From Dasypus novemcinctus (lineage: Eukaryota; Chordata; Mammalia; Cingulata; Dasypodidae), in NCBI RefSeq assembly GCF_030445035.2, contig NC_080678.1:58047087-58111086 (forward strand): a stretch of DNA of 64,000 nucleotides. Direction: 5' to 3'. The position numbers and the translations under genes are program-made. How positions within the stretch are numbered: position 1 is the stretch's first letter; each line of letters starts with the position of its first letter. Below, one piece after another: positions 12,550 through 23,530 of this stretch. The notes beneath the pieces are model-generated. The model was not told where the DNA came from. It was given only the letters and a program-made list of their open reading frames with translations, and ran no database searches.

Positions 12550-14287
12550 GCATAGAGTGGCAGAATAGTGGACAACTACTCTGGGGGTCCAAGAGCAAGG
12601 GTGACAACTCCACAGATTTAAAGGCAAGCCTGCCAGGGATCTACTTGCTTAAGAAATAGAGGTGCTGATAGAAGGCAAAACTGACTTTTAGGATCCAGCT
12701 TCTCAACAAATCCCCTCACAGTTTTAGAAGAATCACTTAAACCCCAAACCCTGTGGTTGATGGGAAAGGAACTTACGTTAATGGAGAAGTGAGGTGCATC
12801 ATCTGGTATGGAGATGATGGTACAGCTGCAAATGATGGGCTACTGGGTTCCTCAGGTGGTCCTCAGCCTGGCTTCCAGCCTGGCTTCCTCTGGACCATCT
12901 TTGAGTCCTCAGAGGGGGGAGCTATAACAGTGATTCATTTTAACATAGCGTTTGCATCGTTGAAATCATTTGAGAAGAAGATGCCAAACATTTCATCTCT
13001 ACTAGGGTTTAGTAACACACCAGGAGCTGGTTCTTAAAAGGCAAATATTCTTTACTGCAGATGACTCCAGAACTCCAGGTATCTCTTGTGAATGTCTCAT
13101 TATGGCTTGCCATAAACTTTGCAATGATCTTTACCATCACGGACTCCTCCAACAGTGTAAGACCTGCTGGATTATGTAGCACGTGCTTGTTGTGCAGCCT
13201 GGACCTCCTGCAGAGCCCTTTCCTATTCTGGACACCATTAAAAGCTGGCAGTCTTCTGTAATTGTATATAGATTGGAGCAGTATTTTTAAGTGTGAAATA
13301 TATTGACTCGAGAGCCCAAAGAAGCATTTGTTAAATATTGACCAGTGCCCAACTAGCTCAAGTAAATGGCAGCAGCCATTGGGTAGGTCTGTGGACCTGG
13401 CAGAGTCCTGTAAGCAAGATTTTAATCAGTCTCCACTGATTTTCTGACACCTAATAAGCCCCACTTTAACAGGAGTGATAATGATACTTTGGGGTCTCTA
13501 GGATTCGGTGTCAACCTAGATCCTATGTCCAATAGTTTTTAAATTCATGGGTGTTCCCCTCTCTCCAGTTCACAGTCACCTGGGTCAACCTCCATAGGTC
13601 TTTTTGGAGGAAGGGAATCATTAGAGTATATATTTGCCACAGTGCTCCTGGGTCTTTATTCTTGGGGTTATGCCACCTCTTTAGTCAGTAGGTCCTGGAT
13701 CTGAAAGTTCATTCAGATCTGGGGACTGAGCAAAGGATCTTGACTTATTATTGGGGCAGTCACCCTTAGCCTCCTGCTGCTGTATTCTTGCCTTTTTCTG
13801 GTTGTACTTGTTAAGCAGCACCTTTATTGGCTCGCCACTTATTTTGCTTGTAGGGACACTGAATTCTATTAAACATCTTCACAAGTCTCTGTGGGTCGAG
13901 GCCCTTGGGTTGCCCCTCTGACATTGTTAGTTGTTAAGGTGATTGTATCTTCCTGGCTTCTGACATTTAAACACTGACCACTGGCCTCTCTTGCTTTGGG
14001 GCCCATCTTCCTCATGTGTATTAGCAAGTTCAGCTCTGAGACTGCATCTTCTACTGCTTTACAGCCCCATACTATAGTGATCAAACTTCTTAGTGATGCT
14101 GGAACCCTGTCACCAGCACATTCCTGAGGGCTTTGGTCGATGGTATGTGCTCTGGGCCTTACAATATATCCATCCAGCATGCCATCCCTCTAAGCCTTTT
14201 TGTTCTTACCTCTACCATCTTCCAGGAAAATCTAGGCATTTCTAGTCAATCAGTGTGGGCCATTGGTTTCTCCAGGCTTCTATGAGT

Positions 14288-14765
14288 AACCCGTGCTGGG
14301 TAGAATAATGACCCCCAAACATGTCCACATCCTAGTTCCCAGAAACTTTGAATACGTTTCCTTATATGGTTAAAAGAACTTTGCAGATGTGCTTAAATTA
14401 AGGATTTTGAGATGAAAAGATTATCCTGGACTATTTAAGTGTTTCCAATGTAATTAAAACATAGAGGCAGGATAGTCAGAAAAAAAAAAGGGATATTTGA
14501 AGATGCTATACTGTGACTTTGAAGATGGAGGAAAGGGTCATGTGTCAACTAATGTGAGCAGCCTCTGGAAGCTAGAAAAGGCCAGAAAAACAGATTGCCC
14601 CTAGACCCTCCAGAAGGAACATAGTCCTGACAACACCTTCATTTTAGTCCAGTAAGACTCCTTTTGGACTTCTGACCTCCAGAACTGTAAGATATTAAAT
14701 GAGTATTGTTTTAAATCACTAAGTTTGTGGTAATTTGTTATAGCAGCAATTGGAGACTAATACAG
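14288..14765 (+). mobile_element. MLT1-type MaLR solo LTR
   Basis: Starts near gctgggtagaataatgaccc and has ggttaaaagaactttgcaga, ttaaggattttgagatgaaa, gattatcctggac, ggcagcc-like block agcagcctctggaagctaga and aatttgttatagcagcaatt, ending gactaatacag. This is the MLT1 consensus order, with the ccagaactgtaagatattaa block before the end. A 5-base target duplication (tgagt at 14283-14287 and 14766-14770) brackets it, as expected for ERVL-MaLR. Confidence 0.9.
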
Positions 14766-15217
14766 TGAGTTTGCCCCATTCTCAGTGATCCTGCCCAGAG
14801 AGTTGAATCCCATGTCCCAAGAAAATTGTTCCTTACATTTTGGTGCCTTGGTTAAGCACCCTCACAGTCCAATCCCAGGGATACTCCTTTGGCTCCTGCT
14901 GTACTTGCTAGGCAATTCTTGCCATTCCTTTGGGATATAACCTCTTCTTCTCTTATCAGTGTCAGCATGTTTCAAGCTGGGTTATAATGGATTTAACCCT
15001 ATAATTGGCCTGGCAGTAGGGTGAGGAGGGGGTCAGCTCCTAAGGGGTCACCTGTTTTCTTGCAGGGGAGAAACTTCGGCAGCATCTTCCCATATAGGAT
15101 AAGTACTAGTTCTTACTGTAGAGGGGTGGGTCAGTTCTGTAAGCTCTTGCAGGGTCTGCAACTAGAAGCCTTAGCATAACTGATCTGTCTTTGCTGAACA
15201 TTTAAATATCTCTGGAG

Positions 15218-15625
15218 GGAAGCAGACTTGGCCAAATGGATAAGGCATCCGCCTACCACATGGGAAGTCCACGGTTCAAACCCCGGGTCTCCCTGACCCA
15301 TGTGGAGCTGGCCCATGTGCAGAGCTGATGTGCACAAGGAGTGCCGTGCCATGCAGGGGTGTCCCCTGCATAGGGGAGCCCCATGCGCAAGGAGTGCGCC
15401 CTGTAAGGAGAGCCGCCCAGCGTGATAGAAAGTGTAGCCTGCCCAAGAATGGTGCCACACACAGGGAGAGCTGACACAACAAGGTGATGCAACAAAGGGA
15501 GACACGGATTCCTGGTGCCACTGATAAGGATAGAAGCGGTCACAGAGCACACAGCTAGTGGACACAGAGAGCAGACAACTGGGGAGGTGGAAGGGGAGAG
15601 AAAAAAAATCTTAAAAAAAAAAAAT
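15218..15625 (+). mobile_element. DAS SINE, full-length, with pol III boxes
   Basis: tRNA-derived SINE with A box tggccaaatgg (15229-15239) and B box ggttcaaaccc (15273-15283), then a long body with gcaaggagtgcgccctgtaa, gagctgacacaacaaggtga and cacagagagcagacaactgg, ending in an A-rich tail. Flanked by aaatatctctggag (15204-15217) and aaatgtctctggag (15626-15639), 13 of 14 alike. Open frames on the minus strand across it are by-products. Confidence 0.95.
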
Positions 15626-16537
15626 AAATGTCTCTGGAGTTCTGCAACTCTAATTATCAAGTTCTGGTTCTGCTTCTCAGATATGTCTGCTTTTCCACTG
15701 CAGGAGAAAAGCTGCCAGAGAGGGTCTCTCACTTAGCTGTTAGCTGTTTGGCAACTACCTTCATTTTCACAATAGCCCTCAGTGAAGCATTAATATAACT
15801 TGCTAATGACTGACCACCTCTGTTATCTCTGTAGGAATTGTTCCCAATAGCTTTCAAATGCCTGAAATCATTGTATTGGCAAGGGCATTCCCCTCTACCA
15901 GGGCATTTTCCACAGGTCCCCATTAGCGAAATATTTAGCAACTGAGATGCCACCTTGTGCCAGGGACTATCTGTGCCCTACATTCCATTTGGGGTGGGGT
16001 CTTCCTTGCCAGCTGGATAGTGAATGAACTAACCCTGAAATCCCATTTTATCACCTGTTTCCTCGGACAATGCCTAGTACCATCCGTGTCTTCCAAGAAG
16101 CAGATGTGAAGATGGGATTAGACATTCAAGAGATTTATTTGGGAAAGTGCCTGTTTAAGTTAAAAGGGGGAGGGAGCAGAAACAGATTGGAGAACCTATC
16201 GATTGCAATGCAGATCTGGCCCTTGTGATAGGAGTGAGGGAGGGAAGGAAGGATTGGGTAGGAGGATCCTAAGACCAAAGCACAGTCTTGAGAAAGACTT
16301 GGTCAGGGTGATAGGGGAGTCCCTAAAAGCAAAGGTGTTTAGTTGAGAAGTACTATTTTGGTCAGAAATGACCCAGTTCTAGTGTCTCCACCAGTCATTG
16401 GCTGAGAGAAGCCCAGGGTAAGTGTGGTTTCAGCATGAAGGACACGGTGTATCTAAAGATGCTTCTTGTGGCAGATTCTCTTAAAGAGACCCAAGTAGTC
16501 CCCGCTCCATAGCCACCAGAGTGGTTATCAACCTCAG

Positions 16538-16702
16538 CTCTAGAGCTAGAGTACTTGGGCTTAAACCTTAGTTGTACCACTTTTTAACCTGTGACCGTTG
16601 GCAAGATACTTAACTTCTCTAATCCCTGTTTGCCACTTAGTAAACCACAAGGTTCACAGTAACTATCTTATAGGCAAACTTGAAGCTTAAATGAGTTGTC
16701 TT
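16538..16702 (+). mobile_element. MIR SINE
   Basis: agtacttgggcttaaacctt, ttgtaccactttttaacctg, ttggcaagatacttaacttc and gaagcttaaatgagttg follow the MIR order. Confidence 0.7.
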
Positions 16703-16965
16703 GGGTGATGCTGCGGGGACAGTTACTGGACATTGTATGTCCTCCCATGGCCCACTGGGTGGACCGTGGGAGAGTATGGGCTATGATGTGGACCATTGAC
16801 CGTGAGGTGCAGCGGTGCTCAGAGATATATTCACCAAATGCAATGAATGTCTCATGATGATGGAGGAGATTGTTGCTATGGGGGGAGGAGTAGGGGGAGG
16901 GGGGTATATGGGGACCTCATATTTTTTTAATGTAATATTAAAAAAATAAAGACAAAAAAAATGAG
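16703..16965 (+). mobile_element. 5'-truncated lineage L1 3' UTR fragment
   Basis: gtggaccattgaccgtgagg, tgcagcggtgctcagagata and aaatgcaatgaatgtctcat match the reverse complement of 28405-28540, so both come from the same young L1 family. It ends in a pyrimidine-free G-rich block and an A-rich tail (attaaaaaaataaagacaaa). The 5' end lies inside the 3' UTR, typical of aborted reverse transcription. Confidence 0.8.
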
Positions 16966-17074
16966 GGAGAGAAAAAAAGGAAATAAAATTGATATGTAAT
17001 TTTTTCAATTGTTTTTACATGATAGTAAGTAAAATAAGTAGCATCAATAAAAACGGATTTGTTTCCTCCTGGCA

Positions 17075-17095
17075 AAATAAATAAATAAATAAATG
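17075..17095. repeat. (AAAT)n microsatellite
   Basis: Five uninterrupted AAAT-type units, followed 60 bases on by an (AAAC)n run at 17149-17167. Confidence 0.85.
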
Positions 17096-17459
17096 TAAAA
17101 TGCTAGAACACTGCTTGGAACACAGCAAGGGCTTAAATAATGGTAGCCAAACAAACAAACAAACAAAATTGGTTGGTTCCCTCTTTGCATTCACCCTAGA
17201 AATATCACAGGGTTTCCACTCAATTCCTCTTTATAGTGTTATTCTTGGGTTCGTATTCCAGAGTATTCGGAGAACTCTGGAATTCTCATAAATTCAAAAT
17301 ATGCAGTCACTACATAGATCCATCTTCTAGGTATTTCCCAGATTCTTTCCTTCTTCTGGACTTCATAAGGCAGAGGAAATCTCAACTGTCTACATCAGCA
17401 CCCCAAGTAGTGCTTTTTAGGATTTTGGAACCTAAAGCTTATTCCTAGCTCTTGATGAC

Positions 17460-17690
17460 ATCCAAAGCCAAATCAATCCATGTATATTTTATTACTTATT
17501 ATTTTATTTCTCAAATTTTCATTGAGTGCCTAGGTACTGGTCAGGGAACAAATGAAATAGTCATAAAAATACTGGTAAGAAGATGATTCTTAGAAGCTCA
17601 CAGTCTCCTGGGGAAGAAAGATAAGAAGACTACACACGATGCAATGGAAAAAGCCCAAAGAGAGGTAGGAACAGCCATCAATAGTGCCAA
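17460..17690 (-). mobile_element. Probable L2 fragment
   Basis: tttcattgagtgcctaggta then actggtcagggaacaaatga and agctcacagtctcctgggga follow the reversed L2 3' order (last segment first). Diverged. Confidence 0.55.
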
Positions 17691-18449
17691 GAAGAGATAA
17701 TAAAAAGTTTCAAATGAGAATTCAAAGAAAAGACGGGGAAAGAGTCAATCTCACAGGCCGTCACCTCAAAGGCCTTTGAAGCAATAGTAAATTTCTCTTC
17801 ATATATTTCTCTCAAAGTCCTTTTGCAAATATTATCTTGGAAATAGTTCAGGTACGCTGTGGTTTCCAAAGACATGCAAAGTGACCCTGCTAAGAGCTTA
17901 GGGTCATGTATATGTGTAGTTAATATAATTTATATAATTTAACAATATAAGTCATATGTGTTTTCCACCTGTATTGGTGGTCTTTCGTGGTTCACTGAGC
18001 ACTACTTTGGCTCCAAATGATTAGCCAGTTAATCTACTATCTTATGCAGAGGTGGAGAAACAAATCCCTTATAAGACTTATCAAGAAACAAAGAAGAGTG
18101 ATCCTACATCCAAAACTAACATGGAATAGCACTGGTTGAACTGAGGCTACAGTGGATTAGTAGTAAAGTGCCTGGAAAGTGCTGAGATTTGAACTAAAAA
18201 TAAACAATTTTCTTTTTCTTTTCCTCACTGGCCCAAACAGTGCAGTTCCCCAGTTAAAAACAAGGAAAAGGCGCCGGGGTGGGGCATTTTTTCCCAACAG
18301 AGGAAATGTCAGGTATAAATTTCTTAGAGAAAGGAGCATGTAAGGAGGACCTAGAATACAATAAAATCATTGGATTTGTTCCTCTAGATGGTCATGCTTT
18401 TCCTCACTTAACAAAGAAGAAAAATTTACTTTTAAAGGTTATTTTGTTA
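17691..18449. other. Intergenic DNA, nothing recognised
   Basis: No exon or named repeat supported. Confidence 0.5.
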
Positions 18450-18705
18450 GTAATTTTGAGTTTGAGAAGCAGCACTATCTTCGAGAAGAGGAAATTTTAC
18501 ATCAACCATGGTCTAGATCTCCTTTGGAATTTAGCAGCTGTGTGTCATTGAACAACTTTCCTAAATTCAGTCTTCAGCTGATCTATAAAATGGAGATAAC
18601 AAGGGCTTCATGGGAAGTTGTATGATATAAATAAAATAATTTAAGTAAAACTACTTAGCAAATGATCTCAGTAAAGCAGGTGTTCCACAAATGTTAATTT
18701 CCTAA
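18450..18705 (+). mobile_element. MIR SINE
   Basis: tctagatctcctttggaatt, agctgtgtgtcattgaacaa, tataaaatggagataacaag and caggtgttccacaaatgtta are MIR blocks in order. Confidence 0.7.
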
Positions 18706-18894
18706 CTGCTTCGATGACAAATATGGCAAAATCTTGGTTAACTGGATTCTAGCTTCCCAGAGATCTCAATTATCCACATTCTTCTCTCTGTACTTCACAG
18801 AGAAAATCTGGCATATTGAATAAGTATTAGTTAATAAACTTCAAGTCCAATTTCCTACACTGTGAACTTGTATACTACCAAAATATGAAATAAT

Positions 18895-18985
18895 TTTTGT
18901 TTACCCCTGTACTGTCAGCACTTAGAACCATCTGGTACATAGTAGGTGCTCAATAAATATTTGTTGACTAAATGAGGACCCTGAA
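18895..18985 (+). mobile_element. L2 3' end
   Basis: tactgtcagcacttagaacc, then gtacatagtaggtgctcaat and aaatatttgttgactaaatg: the 3' terminus of L2. Confidence 0.75.
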
Positions 18986-19139
18986 ATACTCAAAGGTGTT
19001 ATTTGTTAAAAGTCCAATGATATTGCATGTCAGCAAGTCAAAAAGATCTTTACAAAGATCTTCAATCTTTCAAGTAAAACAATTATTAAGAGTTTGAGTT
19101 TCTCTGAAATTTTAAATTCAACAGCTTCTCAGTAGTCAA

Positions 19140-19560
19140 CAATTTATTGGTATATCTTACTCAACTACTATGTGCACAAGAAAGCAACAGATAGTCCCTT
19201 CTCTCAGAGAACTCAGGGAATAACAGGGGCAACAGAATTTGGGACAAATAAATGAAATGTAAGGTATCATTAAGAATAGGAACACGAAAGAATAAAAATG
19301 CTAGTATAATATAGCAGTAGAGGAAGAGAATAGTTCTCATTGAGAGGATTGGAGACTACTTTGAAGGGGAGATTTTATTATGTTTGGGTTGAATCCTAAA
19401 GCATGGGTTAAGTTTTGACAGGTGGGAACGGCTAAGAAGATAAAGGAGAAGAGGAGGGCAGGCAGAAGCTGAGGGGAAATTACAGGCAGAATAAATGGCA
19501 CAGTTGATGGAGAATAGAGAAAACGTTTCCAGAAGAGCTAGGCTTCAGAGTAGATGCAAC
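19140..19560 (-). mobile_element. Probable L2 fragment
   Basis: tcaactactatgtgcacaag, tagtcccttctctcagagaa, gggttgaatcctaaagcatg and gcaggcagaagctgagggga are in the order of the reversed L2 body. Confidence 0.5.
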
Positions 19561-20836
19561 ATTTGAAGAGAGTGGATAGAGAGGATTTTACCAAGATTAT
19601 TGTGGACTCTTTATTTGAATTCCCTTCCAAGTCATTTGAGAAATGTAAGTAAATTCCTTATGAATTGTTTCTTGAACATGACACTGCTTTGAGAATGAAC
19701 TGAAAAGTGGGTAGTCTTTATCTGAGCAAAAGATGCAGTGAATATTGAAAATAGTTCTTATCTGAGAACCATGTCTCCACATTTGTGGCATAAACCAAAG
19801 GCTTATGGTGGAACAATTTCTGGCCATATAGGAGATGGCAGCTGACTAGTATAGAATATGCTCCAGGGTTTAGGATGTGGCAAACCAATACAGGCCTCAA
19901 GATAAGCTATTTAACTGCCCAGAAAATGTCCACACTCATTATTTTGGATATTAATCTTTCTAAATTAGATTACATATTTCCTTACTTTATTAAGCATAAG
20001 ACTGTAGGAATAATTTGTTCTTTCTTAATGACTCAGAGTCATCATTATGGATATTAATTATTATGCCATCTAGGATGAAGCCTTTGGAGTTTAAAGTGTG
20101 CTGGAGTTTTGGCCCTTTACTAATTGGTCCTACCCACATTATAAAGACATTGTAATTATCAGTTCTTCTTTGTAATCCTCTCTGCTATTAACTCTTCATA
20201 TGAAACTGTTACTAGACTCACTTCTAATCGAATTGCCAGGGTGGGGGCTTAGTGGTAAGTCTACCCCTTCCTTGAGGTAAAGGGATGGGTCTTAGGGACC
20301 AGTTAGTGCTCCAGGGGTGTTTCCTGGAGGTGAAGTATCTCTACTATGGACTGGAACTCAGAATTAACTGGTGGCTCTTCTGCAAGCCTCATTTTGTTTG
20401 TTTTCCTTTTTTGATACTCTTAACCTCCTTCAGACTAATTTCCACGTTTATAAAATGTACATCTTCTCTGAAATCCCCAAATAGTGGAGTAGATACAGCT
20501 TGGATTCAGGAGTCAGACTGTATTTGAAATGCCTTAGTCACAAGCTTAGAAGTTAGGAGGGCAAATCAGTCAACTTCTATGTCTCTTTCTATTTCCCCAA
20601 CCATTTTGGTGAGCCTTGCGGAGTCACTGTGGTGTATGGGTAGAATAAATGGGAAACCATGTTTAAGTTCCTCTCACGTGCCTGCAACCCAGTGGAGAAA
20701 AGTAGTTTCAGTTCCCTTTCTTCATTAGAAATCTTTTCAGGAAGATTATGTGCCAAAGAGAACAGAATCCCCCAGGCTATTTGAAAGTGTCATTAGCCAG
20801 GCAGGCCACTGGATGTCACACTTGATCTAAGCTAAC
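19561..20836. other. Intergenic DNA, nothing recognised
   Basis: No exon or named repeat supported. Open frames of 60-80 codons lack coding features. Confidence 0.5.
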
Positions 20837-20872
20837 ACACACACACACACACACACACACGTGCACACACAC
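20836..20872. repeat. (CA)n microsatellite
   Basis: About thirteen CA units, one GTG interruption, then more CA; likely polymorphic in length. Confidence 0.95.
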
Positions 20873-20894
20873 TGTCCAGTGCCCTTGGGCTTGG

Positions 20895-21290
20895 ACAGTC
20901 TTAGGCTTTTAGAGTTGGAAGGAGATCTTTGAGATCTGTGAGGCCAGTGTTTGCAAATGGCAGGCTGTAGGAAAGTTTTATTTTTCACACGTTTTATTTT
21001 ATTTCATTTTTCCAGTTTTAATTGATCTTGAAGGCATTTATTAGAGGGTGCACTCTTAGTCTGACCTCGGTTGTGAGGACTCCCAAGTATCCTACTTGGG
21101 CCCTTCACTCATTTGGGTTACCTAACTGGTTCCTCAAGGCAATGGATCATGGGAGCCCTTGCTCTAGGCCTCTCTTCTCATTTACTGAGGAGGGGTCTAA
21201 CCACCAGACACCTTACATGATTTGACCAAGGACACAGGTTTAATTGGCAGTATGTCTGGGACCAGAACTAGAGTCTCATGGCTCCCAGGT
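20895..21290 (+). mobile_element. Ancient MIR-like repeat fragments
   Basis: tttagagttggaaggagatc near the start, and ttgaccaaggacacaggttt with gaccagaactagagtctcat near the end, match the two ends of an old SINE-like family. The middle is occupied by unrelated T-rich sequence. Family name uncertain. Confidence 0.45.
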
Positions 21291-22924
21291 GGGTCCCTGG
21301 CATTTAGTCAGGCGCTTTAGATGCATGTAAATGTTGTGCATGTTTAGGTAATTTCTACTATATGGAAGTGTTACTGGGTTTTGTCTAGGTTCCTGACTCA
21401 GCTACAAGAAATGAATTTCAAGAGCACGTTGGGTTAGTTACGCCAGTGATTTATTAAGGAATGGTGAGAAGAGAAATGGTAGAAAATAACAAAGCATAGG
21501 CCCCAGGGAGAGAGGAAGGCACTGAAGAGTGATAAAGAGGGATGATTTACAGAATATAATTTCCTATTATAGATTATAAATGCCCAGGTTTACTTGTGTA
21601 TTGATCCAGGCAGGGGCAAAGAAACCAGAATAAGGCATGAACAGGAACTGGTACCAGGACAGGGCAAAAGTAAGAGAGAGCAAAAGATCTTTGTGCTTTT
21701 TTTAAACCATTAATTATCTGGCCCCTTTGCTAATGACACAGGAGGAGTCCCAGCTCTTTGCAGTTTTGATTAATTACCCCAAATATCAATCCCAAGGAGG
21801 GTCCAATTGTGAGGCCCCTGGAAAGTATCTGGGGCTTCTGGTTTCCAGAAGAACTCTCATTCCGAATGGCAGAATCTAATCAGGGTCTTCCAGCAGCCAT
21901 CTTGGGGGTACCAAATGACACGTGGACATCTTGCCACGGACTTCAAGATCCGTCTATTAATTCCCTATCTAGCCTGCTTCATTAGCAGATGAGAGGAATC
22001 ATTATCTGACCCTGGCTGTCTCCTTGGCTCAATCTAATCCCCAGCCTTAGAATATTTTGGCATCATGTCAGGACTAGATTGGGTGTTTTAGCTCATAAAT
22101 CATTTGGTTGGGGGATGGGAGAGTGGTTGGGCATTGGATTATGTTTCTCAAGGCATTTAAGGCACAATAGACTAACAATAAAATCCACAACCTCTAACAC
22201 GAAATAAAGCCAAGCTTCCAATTTATCTCAGTTCCTATCAGAGAAAGCAAGCCAAGACAGCTGGCTCTGAGTACTAATAAGGCCTAATGTAGAGCCATAC
22301 AAACATGTGAGTTTAAATTTTCATAACTGCCAGATGGACGATATAGGATAATATAGCTCACACTTTACCATTCTCTTTGGAAAGAACAGGTAGGGAAAGA
22401 TAATTATCTCTCAAATTTAGGTTTCCCTGGTTGTGTTCTCATTGGAACAGCAGAAAGTTATATCTGGTAGTATCTGCAGAACTGCAAGTCTATTGGTGTT
22501 ATCAAGATAAGGGAAATTGGGTTTCATTTAAAAACATTTCATTGCTGAGGGCATTTATTCTGATATTCTACATAGTTTGGGGAGGATATAGTTCTTTCTC
22601 TAGGGACTCAGAAATGTGTAGGGTGAACTGTGACTATATTTTAGATAATATGAATTTTGAAGTTTCCTAAGGAAGCTCTCTGGTCTTTTAAAAATTGATT
22701 CTGAAGACCCTGATGTCAATGATTAAAAGTAGTACTATGACCTATTAGAAGTATTGAAAACTTCGAGCCCAACCATTTCACACTGCAGAATCAGAAATGA
22801 GGGACCAGAGGTGACAGAGGATTTGCTGATGGTTCCATGGCAATTTAGCTGAGCCAATTCTTCCTTGTTCTCAGATCACGAGAATCCTCATCCCTTGATT
22901 TCTCTGCTCACCTTGCTGCTTTTA
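21291..22924. other. Unassigned intergenic DNA
   Basis: Contains a stretch at 21390-22030 with retroelement-like composition (ctggggcttctggtttccag, agcagccatcttgggggtac) but no motif that lets me name it. Nothing else supported. Confidence 0.4.
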
Positions 22925-23530
22925 CTATTCCATATACATATTTTTATTGAGGTATTATTGACCGACATTAAGCAGCACAATAAAATTTTGCATTTTGATA
23001 TTTTCGACATATACTCAGAAAACAATGAACACAATCGAGATAATGAATATATCAATCACTTCCAAAAGTTTCCTAGCACCACTTTGCAATCCTTCCTGCT
23101 TGTCTTTTTACCCTGGCAACTTCCGATCTGCTTTCTCCCTTCAGACAATCATTGGTCTGCTTTCTCCCACTATAGATGAGTTTTCACATTTTAGAATTTA
23201 TTTAAATGGAATTATATCTTGTCCCTTTCACTCAGCCTAATTATTTTGATATTTATTCATGTTGTGGCATGCATCAATAATTCATTCTTTTTACTGCTGA
23301 GTAGTATTCCATTGAATAGATATACCATACATTTGCTTATTCATACATTCATTCATTCATACATTCATGTGTTAATAGACTTTTCCCTCTGGCTATTAGA
23401 TATTACAAATAAGGCTGCTGTGATCATATGTGTACAGGTTTTTCCATGGAAATATGCCTTTATTTATCTTAGGTCAATACCTAGGAATGGAATGACTGGA
23501 TCATAGATAAGTATATATTTAACATTTTTA
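22925..23530 (-). mobile_element. Old L1 (L1M-type) 3' UTR fragment
   Basis: Reversed L1M 3' UTR: tattgaggtattattgaccg, ttttcacattttagaattta, gagtagtattccattgaata and aggctgctgtgatcatatgt. The next fragment restarts the same region, so two separate old insertions lie head to tail here. It contains a short (ATTC)n run at 23340-23368. Confidence 0.8.

Larger units (their letters stand above)
12550..16380. other. Unassigned, possibly ancient repeat block
   Basis: Moderately GC-richer DNA than its surroundings with several broken open frames on both strands (for example 12753-13037 plus and 13869-14180 minus). The MLT1 LTR at 14288-14765 and a SINE at 15218-15625 were inserted into it later. It reads like a decayed retroviral or LINE interior, but I recognise no reverse transcriptase, integrase or gag motif, so no family is given. 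Confidence 0.3.

Noticed and set aside
13869..14180. 103-codon minus-strand frame
   Set aside because: No recognised domain, no splice signals that link it to other frames, and it lies in a block that looks like decayed repeat.
15229..15283. Possible tRNA gene (A and B boxes present)
   Set aside because: The boxes belong to a SINE head; the sequence after the B box does not fold back to an acceptor stem and runs on into the SINE body, with target duplications around the whole element.
15131..15732. Overlapping minus-strand open frames of 81-159 codons
   Set aside because: They are read antisense through a DAS SINE, and near-identical frames occur in the SINE copies at 53.9 and 56.4 kb.
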